Shown here: in pieces, positions 41,720 to 49,980 of the stretch
How the letters are laid out: every line of letters begins with the position of its first letter
Numbering within the stretch: the first letter of the stretch is position 1
Source of the DNA: CAYMQB01 sp964392665
GTDB lineage: Bacteria > Hydrothermota > E44-bin80
DNA: 64,000 nt
Direction: 5' to 3'
Assembly (NCBI GenBank): GCA_964392665.1
Contig: CAYMQB010000006.1
Location: 25,597 to 89,596, forward strand
Notes under the pieces: generated by a model
Told to the model about the DNA's origin: nothing
The model's input: the letters and a program-made list of their open reading frames with translations, nothing else
Database searches by the model: none
Made by a program: the position numbers and the translations under genes

Positions 41720-43959
41720 TTTATACCTCTAATTTTTATAATTTTCTTTATATCAATTACTCTGCCCTTATTTGTCAACGCTATAAAATATATACCAGAC
41801 CTTACTTCGTTTCCCTTTTCATCCGTTCCATCCCAGGATACAGAAGTGATGAGTGAAGAGTGAGGAGTGATGAGCGACAAAGACCTAATACATCTCCCAC
41901 TCACATCATAGATACAGAGCGAAATTGGAAATTGGGAAATTGGGAAATTTCTATTTTCTATTTTCCTAATTTCGGGGATTCTGTATCTTATTTCTACCTT
42001 TTTTGTAAACGGATTGGGCTGACAGGTAAGTCTTATGTCTTCGGTCTTCGGTCTCCGGTCTTGTCTCTCCCTTACCACTACTCCCACTCCATAGTGCAAT
42101 ATCGCTCCAGCCTGACCTACACTCCAGCCATTTAAGGTATCCACAAAATCTAACCGTTCAAGTGTTACACTTACCGGACTCATCTCCAGACTCCAGGTGG
42201 TTCCCGCATCACTCGTCCTCGCGAGCCTACCACTATCTCCTACTGCCCACGCATTATAACCATCCCCACAGTCTATGTCTAACCATAATCCAGTTTCACC
42301 GTGTGGTATCCAGTTACTGCCATCAATCGTGCTGAGTATTACATTCTGCCCGCAACTGTATCCTCTTAAGCTATCCCACATCGATACGCCATATTGAGGT
42401 CCTGTTTGCCTCTCTAAACTCCAATTCATTCCCCCATCTGTCGTATGCCATATATATCCCCATTCAATCCTCTCTTTCGTTAATCCAACTACATCGACTA
42501 ACCACCCCTTATCTCGACTGACAAAGTCCATATCGTGAAACTTTGATACAGTATCCACCACCTCTCCAATCAAACTCCAGTTACTTCCACCATCGGTTGT
42601 CCTGCGTATCCGTGTCTCTATAGTTCCTATACCTGCTATCCATCCATAAAGTGTGTCTACAAAGTCTATTGCCCTGATAAATGGTCCACCTACTGAAACC
42701 TTCTCCCAACTTATACCTCCATCATTCGTCCTCCACATCGATGGCTGGGTATTGCCATACCTACCTACTGCATATATGTGTGAACTGTCCCTTACTCCTA
42801 TGTCCCTGAACTCATTACTCCCAGGTAACTGCTTCACTTCCCAGTTATTACCTCCATTAGTTGTATGTAATACCATTCCACCCTGTCCAGCAATCCATCC
42901 ATTAAGTGAATCAAGAAACTCTACTCCCCTTAACCAGTTACTCCAGGGCAGCTGAAACTGCCAGTTGAATCCTGAATCCTTGACCAATGTAGTCCACTCT
43001 CCACAGCTCCATACCTTATTATCTTTAACCGATATGCTCATAAGTCTTGAGTTAGTCCCTACCCACATCTTATTCCAGGTTACACCGCCATCTGTGGTCT
43101 TTACCACAATCCCATTCTCACCACAGGCATATCCAACAAGTGTATCAAGAAATTCTACATCGTAATATGGTGCATTGCCTGTGTTCATTGGGCGCTTATC
43201 CCAGGGTTCACCCCCTGAAGCAGTGTAGATAAGCGTATCACCATTACCTACTGCAAAACCGTTAAGAGTACCCAAAACGCAAAGTGCTCTTAGACCCATT
43301 GATGCAGGGTTAGGCTGAACAATCCACGTTGTACCAGCATCTATTGTATGTTCGAAAACGCTTCCAGGTGCAATTTGCCAGCCTTCCCTAATACTAATAA
43401 AGTCTAAAGCCCTACTATACCAAACTTGTCTCTCCCATGTTATGCCACCATCAATAGTGTGCAATAACATCGTATCCCCGGTTACCCACCCATTCAAACT
43501 GCCTACGAAATCCACCGCAACAAGATACTCATTCGGTCTACAAGGAAATGAATCCTTTTCCCAGTTATTACCTCCATCGGTTGTCTTCAAGATTAAGCCA
43601 TACCAACCACTACCACTAATTCGACTATTGCCTACTACCCAACCTCTAAGTGTATCAAGAAACTGCACATCATAAAAACAAATACTGCTGTCTATCTCTG
43701 TGAAACTCCAGTTTGCTCCACCGTCCGCTGTTTTACCTATTGCTCCCCTCTGAAATACCCACGGCTTGCCAGTATAACCTCCATAATGTACAACAGTCAT
43801 ATAATACCTTCCTCCTACTACCCACCCATGTAAACTATCTACAAAATCTATACCTTGAAAATGATACTCATAAGGTGACGGCTGACGTTGCACCTCCCAA
43901 CCTGAAAATAACATAGTTGGTATGAGTAACATGACAACAACCAAACATATCTTTCTCAT
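41716..43959 (-). CDS. Ycf48/BNR-repeat secreted protein with T9SS sorting tail
   Basis: 747 residues. Signal peptide (1-19), then a run of about a dozen Ycf48/BNR-type beta-propeller units with the recurring core W-x-x-G ... K-T-T-D-G-G-x-N-W and FVDSLHGWV. The C-terminal ~90 residues form a type-A T9SS sorting domain: CQPNPFTKKVEIRYRIPE, LCIYDVSGR, SVSWDGTDEKGNEV, SGIYFIALTNKG and a basic end. That tail directs export through SprA, encoded at 22907-28462, and is removed or linked to lipid on the surface. Role of the propeller is unknown; adhesion or binding is likely. ATGA coupling to the 1001-residue secreted protein suggests they work together. Confidence 0.88.
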   Translation of the reverse strand: MRKICLVVVMLLIPTMLFSGWEVQRQPSPYEYHFQGIDFVDSLHGWVVGGRYYMTVVHYGGYTGKPWVFQRGAIGKTADGGANWSFTEIDSSICFYDVQFLDTLRGWVVGNSRISGSGWYGLILKTTDGGNNWEKDSFPCRPNEYLVAVDFVGSLNGWVTGDTMLLHTIDGGITWERQVWYSRALDFISIREGWQIAPGSVFEHTIDAGTTWIVQPNPASMGLRALCVLGTLNGFAVGNGDTLIYTASGGEPWDKRPMNTGNAPYYDVEFLDTLVGYACGENGIVVKTTDGGVTWNKMWVGTNSRLMSISVKDNKVWSCGEWTTLVKDSGFNWQFQLPWSNWLRGVEFLDSLNGWIAGQGGMVLHTTNGGNNWEVKQLPGSNEFRDIGVRDSSHIYAVGRYGNTQPSMWRTNDGGISWEKVSVGGPFIRAIDFVDTLYGWIAGIGTIETRIRRTTDGGSNWSLIGEVVDTVSKFHDMDFVSRDKGWLVDVVGLTKERIEWGYIWHTTDGGMNWSLERQTGPQYGVSMWDSLRGYSCGQNVILSTIDGSNWIPHGETGLWLDIDCGDGYNAWAVGDSGRLARTSDAGTTWSLEMSPVSVTLERLDFVDTLNGWSVGQAGAILHYGVGVVVRERQDRRPKTEDIRLTCQPNPFTKKVEIRYRIPEIRKIENRNFPISQFPISLCIYDVSGRCIRSLSLITPHSSLITSVSWDGTDEKGNEVRSGIYFIALTNKGRVIDIKKIIKIRGIK

Positions 43960-43985
43960 TTTTCTCTCACTTGTTTATTCTTTAA

Positions 43986-44014
43986 AAGATAATTCTTTTA
44001 TCTCACATTGTCAA
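43986..44014 (-). promoter_or_regulatory. Promoter of the T9SS cargo operon
   Basis: Minus strand: TTGACA (44009-44014), 17-base spacer, TATCTT (43986-43991), about 25 bases upstream of the ATG at 43959. Confidence 0.7.
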
Positions 44015-44044
44015 GAAGTTTATTCTTCAAAAATCTGTCTTTCT

Positions 44045-44088
44045 GTCATTGCGAATATTCTTCTCATATTTCTTCTGAAGCAATCTCA
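44045..44088. repeat. Degenerate half of the gtcattgcga...gcaatctca dispersed repeat
   Basis: gtcattgcga (44045-44054) and gaagcaatctca (44077-44088) match the ends of the motif inside the element at 7710-7743. It lies in the 328-base gap 43960-44287. Confidence 0.45.
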
Positions 44089-44129
44089 TATTCACCCTGA
44101 ACCATACGGTACAGGGGGGATTTGATGTC

Positions 44130-44231
44130 TTACCTTATCAGCATTATCTTCTTTATATCAATTACTTGTGATTTTTTACTTTTAACCTCTAACTTAATGA
44201 AGTATATTCCACTGCTTACTTCTTTTCCGAA
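44130..44231 (-). pseudogene. Relic of a T9SS C-terminal sorting domain
   Basis: Reading the minus strand from 44228, the codons give GKEVSSGIYFIKLEVK, then SKKSQVIDIKKIMLIR and a TAA at 44130-44132. This matches the end of the intact cargo gene's tail (GNEVRSGIYFIALTNKG ... VIDIKKIIKIR). An 18-base identity (ttctttatatcaattact) occurs at 44149-44166 and 41744-41761. Upstream of the fragment the frame is broken by stops and no start exists. It is best read as the surviving 3' end of a second cargo gene lost by deletion. Confidence 0.75.
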
Positions 44232-44287
44232 TTATCTCTACATGCCGGGATAGTCTAAAATTATAGGAGTATCTGATAAGTTCTGAT

Positions 44288-45634
44288 TTAACTAATACTT
44301 TTTTTGTCCCTATTTTTCTTTTCCCTTTTTATAAGTGTCCTCCATTTTTCTAATCTATCTTTGATTTTCCCTTCTCTACCTCTGTCGGTTGGTCTATAAT
44401 AGATTTTTCCTTTTAGCGCATCCGGGAGATATCCTTCAGGAACAAAGGCATCCTGGAAATTGTGGGCATACTTGTAGTTTTTCCCATATTCGATTTCCTT
44501 CATCAGCGATGTCGGTGCATTTCTTATCTTGAAGGGAACTTCTGCATTAGGGATTTCATAGACATCCTTCTTTGCATTTTCGTAAGCAAGATAGATGGAG
44601 TTACTTTTGGGTGATGTGGCAAGATAGACTGCCACCTCGGCAAGAGCAAGAGAGCATTCGGGCATACCTATGAAATGTACTGCTTCCTTTGCTGAAACTG
44701 CGAGTGTTAACGCAAATGGGTCAGCAAGTCCGATGTCTTCACTCGCAGCTCTTATGAGCCTTCTTGCGATAAAGAGGGGGTCTTCTCCGCTTTCCAGCAT
44801 TCTCGCCAGATAGTAAAGGGCAGCATCAGGGTCGCTACCTCTTATACTTTTATGCAACGCCGAAATTAAGTTATAATGCTCCTCCTGGTTTTTATCGTAA
44901 AGGAGTGATTTTTTCTGTGCAACATCTTCAACCATTTTAAGGTCGATTGATTTCTTTTTTCCTTCCGTTGTCAGCACATTAGAAGCTATTTCGAGTATAT
45001 TCAGTGCAATTCTTGCGTCACCGTCAGAAATATTGACAACAAAATCTATGGCTTCATCGGTTAAAAGCACTTCTTCATTCAGTCCGTCTTCTGACTTGAT
45101 GGCATTTTTCAACACCTTTTTTATCTCTTTTTCATTCAGTTTTTTCAGCACATAAATCTTTACCCTAGAAAGAAGCGCTGAGTTGATTTCGAACGATGGA
45201 TTTTCCGTTGTTGCACCTATTAAAGTGAGGGTCCCATTCTCCACATAGGGAAGGAAAGCATCCTGCTGCAACTTGTTAAATCTGTGAAATTCATCGACGA
45301 AAAGGATAACATGAGTAGCTTTGAATTCACGTTGCATTTGTGCATCTTCTATTACGCTTCTGATTTCTTTTACACCGGAAAGCACTGCACTAAAATTGAT
45401 AAAATGAGCTTTCGTATATTTGGAAACAAGGAATGCAAGGGTAGTCTTACCACTTCCAGGGGGACCCCACAGGATCATCGATGGTATTTTGCCTTCCTCT
45501 ATTGCTTTTCTTAAAGCCTTGCCCTTACCTATAAGATGTTTCTGTCCTACGAATTCAGAGAAACTCGAAGGTCTGACCCTATCTGCGAGAGGATTTTTTA
45601 TTGCGGTTTTCTTTTGAGTAAAGAGTTTACTCAT
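44288..45634 (-). CDS. rarA: Replication-associated recombination ATPase RarA (MgsA)
   Basis: 448 residues, normal length. AAA+ core: Walker A GPPGSGKT at 57-64, Walker B FVDEFHRF with Asp114-Glu115, and sensor GATTENPSFEINSALLSR. The C-terminal half has the RarA tetramerisation region (SIRGSDPDAALYYLARMLE, about 265-283) and the family end-block LPDALKGKIYYRPTDRGREG. RarA acts at stalled forks with the clamp loader. Overlaps the M24 peptidase gene by eight bases. Confidence 0.94.
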   Translation of the reverse strand: MSKLFTQKKTAIKNPLADRVRPSSFSEFVGQKHLIGKGKALRKAIEEGKIPSMILWGPPGSGKTTLAFLVSKYTKAHFINFSAVLSGVKEIRSVIEDAQMQREFKATHVILFVDEFHRFNKLQQDAFLPYVENGTLTLIGATTENPSFEINSALLSRVKIYVLKKLNEKEIKKVLKNAIKSEDGLNEEVLLTDEAIDFVVNISDGDARIALNILEIASNVLTTEGKKKSIDLKMVEDVAQKKSLLYDKNQEEHYNLISALHKSIRGSDPDAALYYLARMLESGEDPLFIARRLIRAASEDIGLADPFALTLAVSAKEAVHFIGMPECSLALAEVAVYLATSPKSNSIYLAYENAKKDVYEIPNAEVPFKIRNAPTSLMKEIEYGKNYKYAHNFQDAFVPEGYLPDALKGKIYYRPTDRGREGKIKDRLEKWRTLIKREKKNRDKKSIS

Positions 45635-46700
45635 TCTGTTCCGGTCCTCCGGTAAGTTCCTCTATTCCTTGTTCTGTAACGAGAATCGTTTCCTTGATTT
45701 TCACTCCGCCCCAATTAGGCAGATAAAGAGCCGGTTCCACAACAAAGGTCATTCCGGTCTTAATAATTTCGTTGTTATTCGGTTTTAGAGCAATTCCGCC
45801 TTTGACAAATCCAAGGCTTTCTCCCAGAGGGTGAAAGAAAAACTGCGAATGTCCTAACTCGAGAAAACAGTCTCTAACCACAGCATCAACAGAAGAGGCA
45901 ACGATACCAGGCTTAACGAATGATTTCATCTTCTTGTATGCTTTGAGAACGATATCGTATACTTCTTTTTTCTTTGCATCCACCTTTCCGTGAAAAACAG
46001 TTCTTCCAAAATCAGCCATATAACCTTTTAAAAGTCCGCCCATATCCAGCGTAACTATATCGTTTTCTTTCAGTATCTCCATTGTGGAGACAGGAAAAGT
46101 ATTGGACGTTTTTTTACCGAAAGCTATGCGGGTTGGGAAAGCACGTTTCTCCAAACCCTGTTTGTGAAGTTGCACATCTACTTTGTTCCTGAGTTCGATT
46201 TCACTGCAGCCTGTTACAATATCTTTTTTGATTTCTTCATATACATTTCTAAGTAAATGTGCCGACTTCCTTATGAGTTTGATTTCTTCGTTCGATTTAA
46301 TTGCAGCAAGTAATGGAACAGGATTTTTAACTCTGATGCAATTCTCGTTAGTGTCCAAATAAATCGGGCTGGTGAGTCCGACATTCTTTATTTTGTGTTC
46401 TTTTATCACCTGTCTGGCTTCTTTTATATATCTGAAATTGTGTTCAACATACGATTTTGTTTCGGTTTCAGGAACTTCGATATTGTCTGGCAGACTATCG
46501 GCAATAAAGGACAGTGTTACAGGATTTGCCAGCAAGATTATGTTTTTGGGTGAAATAATTAAGAGCATGTTCAGTTCAACAAAGTTGAAGGATTTTTCGA
46601 TTTTTAAAAGATAAAGTATATCGAGAGGAGAATCGATAAGTAAACAATCTAATTTTTCGTTCTCAATAAAGTCTCTTACTTTTTTAATTCTTTCCTTCAT
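45627..46700 (-). CDS. M24-family (Xaa-Pro) aminopeptidase-like protein
   Basis: 357 residues. N-terminal creatinase-like domain (about 1-130) and a pita-bread catalytic domain (about 135-350). Metal ligands are visible: Asp in VTLDMGG, Asp in MADFGRT, His in FFHPLGESLG, Glu in FVVEPALY, Glu in KIKETILVTEQG. Xaa-Pro peptidases usually continue G-x-x-V-H after the metal His; here the second His is Gly, so substrate preference may differ. Cytoplasmic. It is coupled to rarA downstream (8-base overlap) and to a 47-codon ORF upstream (ATGA). Confidence 0.88.
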   Translation of the reverse strand: MKERIKKVRDFIENEKLDCLLIDSPLDILYLLKIEKSFNFVELNMLLIISPKNIILLANPVTLSFIADSLPDNIEVPETETKSYVEHNFRYIKEARQVIKEHKIKNVGLTSPIYLDTNENCIRVKNPVPLLAAIKSNEEIKLIRKSAHLLRNVYEEIKKDIVTGCSEIELRNKVDVQLHKQGLEKRAFPTRIAFGKKTSNTFPVSTMEILKENDIVTLDMGGLLKGYMADFGRTVFHGKVDAKKKEVYDIVLKAYKKMKSFVKPGIVASSVDAVVRDCFLELGHSQFFFHPLGESLGFVKGGIALKPNNNEIIKTGMTFVVEPALYLPNWGGVKIKETILVTEQGIEELTGGPEQNE

Positions 46701-46840
46701 TTTCTGCCTCTTTCGGTATTAAAAGGTATCGGCGGGGAATTGTTGACCGCAGATTCATCCTCTGCATGATGTGTTATTGTGAGCAAGACTTGGTTTTTAT
46801 TAGGAAGCAGTTTCATTTTTTCGGACAACCATTTCTTCAC
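46697..46840 (-). CDS. Possible 47-residue protein translationally coupled to the M24 peptidase
   Basis: Open frame from GTG 46840 to a TGA overlapping the ATG at 46700 (ATGA). The start MKKWLSEKMKLLPNKNQVLL is followed by TITHHAEDESAVNN and a Pro-rich basic end. Composition looks protein-like and the coupling is typical of real operons, but there is no Shine-Dalgarno; an internal ATG (46816) is the alternative start. It fills the 168-base gap after the transglycosylase gene. No family recognised. Confidence 0.4.
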   Translation of the reverse strand: MKKWLSEKMKLLPNKNQVLLTITHHAEDESAVNNSPPIPFNTERGRK

Positions 46841-46868
46841 AGGGAAACAATCAGTCTGTCTTTACCTT

Positions 46869-49229
46869 TCAGTTTGCACTGGTGGTGACAGTTGCTTTTA
46901 GTGATTCATCAAGAGATTCTAAGTTCCACAGGATGTTATATATCTTTCTCTTTGCAAGCACCCTTTTCACATATCCTCGGGTTTCACTGTAGGTAATCAT
47001 ATCAAAATATGTTGGATAGTCATTGCCCCATTTTCTCTTCCACTCTTTTGCTTTTCTTTCTCCTGCATTATATGCTGCCAGGCTGAATTCATAGTTTTTA
47101 AATTTGTTTTGAAGTTTAGCGAAATGTGCTGTTCCGAGTTGGATGCTAAGTTCCGGTTTGTTTTTCAGGTCATCGGGTCCGTGGTAGTCTATTTTGTGAT
47201 CTGCAGCCACTTCTTCTGCAACGGACGGTAGAAGTTGAGTAAGACCAATTGCATTGGCAACCGACACCGCATTTCTCTGGTATGCACTTTCCTGATGAAT
47301 AATAGCAGCCATTATATCGGGCTCAATGTTGTATTTTTTCGACTCGGAAATAATTGTAGGAAGATAAAGCAGTGGATACTCTATTCTTAGGAATTCCAGA
47401 GGTGCTCTGGAGAAATAACTACCGGGTGAATTAGCCTTAACCTTAAGGGAGTAGAGTATTGATTCATAATCGAATCCTTTTTCCTTGAACAATTCTGCCA
47501 ACCTGTATGCTGTAAATGGTTTTATCTGCATTTTGGAAAACGATTTTTCTGCTTGTTTGACAAGACCTATATCGAGGAAGGTTATACCTCTTTGCCAGTG
47601 TATTTTGTCTTGTTCGCTAAGGTTGATAACGGTATCTGTCCAGGTGGAAAGCCATTTTTTTGTATCGTTTTCATCCGTGGTTATCTTATCATTTCCCAGC
47701 AAAAAAGCGAAGTATCCGAGAGGAGTTCTTACTTTAATTTGACTCCAGATGGAATCTCTTTTCTCTATATTACCTTTTTCATGTTCTATTCTCCCAAGCC
47801 AGTAAAGGGCTGAGACATGGTCGCTTCTTCCTTTCCTGGAGATTTGTAAGGCGCGTGTTAGGAATTCTTCAGAAAGTGAATAATCGTTTTTCCTGTAACT
47901 TAAAATAGCACCGCGGAGCATCGTTTTATAAAGATAATCGCCTTGCTTAAATTCCTTTTTTATCTTCTTATAAATTTCTAACGCTGCATCGAATTCTCCT
48001 TCGTCTTCTTTCAGAAGTCCAGAAAGGTAAATAGCATTGTCCGCATACTTACTCTTCTTGTTCTTTGCTGCATCAGTATAGCTTTTCATTGCACTCACAT
48101 AATCACCTGTTTTTTCTTCGGCTTTTCCAAGATAGTAAAGAATGGTTTGTTTTTTTTCTGGATAAGAATCCTTAAGTTTCTTGAATTCGATAACGGCATA
48201 CTTGTTCTGTCCTAACTTATAGTATGACATTCCAAGAAGGTAATGAGCATATTTGTTCTTAGATTTCTCAACATAGTCTTTCAAAAGATCTCTTGCAGTT
48301 CTGAAATCTCCCATACTGTAGCAAAGCACGGCAAAGGTGAAATATTCACCGGATAACAGCTTCTGAGCGTCAAGAAGTTTTATCCCCGCTCTGTATCCTG
48401 ACGAACCTCCCTTTGATAAGATAGTATGATATAGTTCGAATGCCTTTTCTTCCTGCTCCATGGAAAATAGGAGATTTGCTTTCTTTAGATTGAGTATGTT
48501 ATCTTTTTTGGGATATTCCTTTTTCATAAGTGATATTAGTCTTAACGCTTCGTCAAAGTTTTCGTTTTCGGTAAAATTGTGAAGCAGTTCGGTTGCAATT
48601 ATATATTTCTCTGTTTTGTCCTTAATGGTTTTCCCCAATCGGTCAAAAAGGTCCACGACGCTCTCGGGAACTCCCTTTGCAGCCTGGCAGTACGAAATTC
48701 TTTTACTTAGAAAACCCGAGATGATCTCGAAACTTGGAGCGAGTAAAATGTACATGGATTCCGCTTCTGCCAATTGATATGTTTTTTCCAGAGATATGGC
48801 TTTCTTAAGACTGGATATTTTTCCATTTCCAAAGTAAGGTATCGCTTTATCATACAATGCAGCTTTGTAGTAGAGTTCTCCAAGTATAGAGTCAAAATTG
48901 GTATCTTTCGGTACCAAATGCTTGTATTTGGAGACCAAGTTAATAGCTCTATTGTATTCTCTGAATCTTTCATATAGTTTTTCCAGCTGGAAGTTAGCTT
49001 CTTTTGAAGCTGCATCCAAGGAAATAAGCAGGTTATATAAGTCAAAAGCTTCTATAAAGTTTTCATTTCTAACTGCTTCTTCTGCCCGCGTTAGGAGTTT
49101 TTCCTTCATAACATTTTCTTTCTTAGTATCAAAGAAAAAGCAACTGAGAAGCAACAATGAGAATATTACGCAGAAGTATTTTGGAAACAGACTACTGCGA
49201 TAATTTTTCGGTGAGATTATTTTTTTCAT
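46869..49229 (-). CDS. Soluble lytic murein transglycosylase (Slt-like) with TPR-type N-terminal region
   Basis: 786 residues. Signal segment (about 15-31, ending LLSCFF; Cys30 may be lipidated). A long helical-repeat region (about 45-600) has clear TPR units such as YDKAIPYFGNGK and HYLLGMSYYKLGQNKYAVIEF. The SLT domain (about 630-770) carries catalytic Glu647 in IIHQESAYQRNAVS, the GLTQLLPSVAEEVA helix and LAAYNAGERKAKEW. It cleaves glycan strands of peptidoglycan with 1,6-anhydro product. Same doughnut-plus-SLT plan as Slt70 but longer. The promoter lies at 49276-49304. Confidence 0.92.
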   Translation of the reverse strand: MKKIISPKNYRSSLFPKYFCVIFSLLLLSCFFFDTKKENVMKEKLLTRAEEAVRNENFIEAFDLYNLLISLDAASKEANFQLEKLYERFREYNRAINLVSKYKHLVPKDTNFDSILGELYYKAALYDKAIPYFGNGKISSLKKAISLEKTYQLAEAESMYILLAPSFEIISGFLSKRISYCQAAKGVPESVVDLFDRLGKTIKDKTEKYIIATELLHNFTENENFDEALRLISLMKKEYPKKDNILNLKKANLLFSMEQEEKAFELYHTILSKGGSSGYRAGIKLLDAQKLLSGEYFTFAVLCYSMGDFRTARDLLKDYVEKSKNKYAHYLLGMSYYKLGQNKYAVIEFKKLKDSYPEKKQTILYYLGKAEEKTGDYVSAMKSYTDAAKNKKSKYADNAIYLSGLLKEDEGEFDAALEIYKKIKKEFKQGDYLYKTMLRGAILSYRKNDYSLSEEFLTRALQISRKGRSDHVSALYWLGRIEHEKGNIEKRDSIWSQIKVRTPLGYFAFLLGNDKITTDENDTKKWLSTWTDTVINLSEQDKIHWQRGITFLDIGLVKQAEKSFSKMQIKPFTAYRLAELFKEKGFDYESILYSLKVKANSPGSYFSRAPLEFLRIEYPLLYLPTIISESKKYNIEPDIMAAIIHQESAYQRNAVSVANAIGLTQLLPSVAEEVAADHKIDYHGPDDLKNKPELSIQLGTAHFAKLQNKFKNYEFSLAAYNAGERKAKEWKRKWGNDYPTYFDMITYSETRGYVKRVLAKRKIYNILWNLESLDESLKATVTTSAN

Positions 49230-49275
49230 ACATTTATTATTTCTGACTCTAACTCATTCTCATTAAAACATTTAT

Positions 49276-49304
49276 ATATTACCTTAAATGAACGACAAAG
49301 TCAA
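49276..49304 (-). promoter_or_regulatory. Promoter of the lytic transglycosylase gene
   Basis: Minus strand: TTGACT (49299-49304), 17-base spacer, TAATAT (49276-49281). Confidence 0.6.
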
Positions 49305-49344
49305 GAAAAATATAAATATCCAAGTAATCCATGCCCTATTCCTT

Positions 49345-49980
49345 CTATTTTGGGAGGATGATGTGGGGATAACGCTCGTCGCGCTTTTCTATTTGTTTCT
49401 CTTCGTGTTGCTGTTTCTGTTTCCCTGGGACAATTATGGTTTCTTTTTGCTCTGGTGCAACAACCTTTTTGGGTAGAAAATTCATTATATATTTCCAAAT
49501 TTTAGGGTCGTCTGAAAGGGGATGAAGCTTTACCTGTTTTGCAAAGAGAAAGACAAATACAGGAATGAATTCGGGAGAAATGCGTATATATAGAAGCTTG
49601 AAGTATGCATCTATTGCGACAAGAACTTCTTGTTTTTCATCTTTTTTCTGTGCAATTGCTGCGAGTATATTATTGATTGTGTCGAAGATTTGCCTGGTCA
49701 ATATAATTTTTATACCACCTCTTATGAAATCAATGGGTTTTTGGTCAGGACTATCTATGGCAGTTTGAAGATACTTGGTTAATTTTTCCTGGTCGAAGTT
49801 GATATTCACCAAGTGTTTCAGGTTAGCAAGGGGAAGTGTACTCATCAACAGGTTGTTTATTACTTCGGGTGAAAGTGTTTTTTTTGTTTGAGGTGGTGGG
49901 GTCTTTTTCTTTGTTTTTTTTGCACCCCTTTTTTTTGCAAGTTTATCCTTAACTCTCTTATGTTTTGCCTTTTTACTCAT
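49345..49980 (-). CDS. Uncharacterised protein with very basic N-terminus
   Basis: 211 residues. Residues 1-35 are mostly Lys/Arg/Pro (KKAKHKRVKDKLAKKRGAKK), suggesting nucleic-acid or ribosome contact or simple disorder. Residues 36-165 are helical and hydrophobic enough for a compact domain (NNLLMSTLPLANLKHLVNI, FIPVFVFLFAKQVKLHPLS), and the tail is Lys/Glu/Gln-rich. No signal peptide or family recognised. It overlaps the valS stop by four bases (ATGA), so it is made with valyl-tRNA synthetase. Confidence 0.7.
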   Translation of the reverse strand: MSKKAKHKRVKDKLAKKRGAKKTKKKTPPPQTKKTLSPEVINNLLMSTLPLANLKHLVNINFDQEKLTKYLQTAIDSPDQKPIDFIRGGIKIILTRQIFDTINNILAAIAQKKDEKQEVLVAIDAYFKLLYIRISPEFIPVFVFLFAKQVKLHPLSDDPKIWKYIMNFLPKKVVAPEQKETIIVPGKQKQQHEEKQIEKRDERYPHIILPK

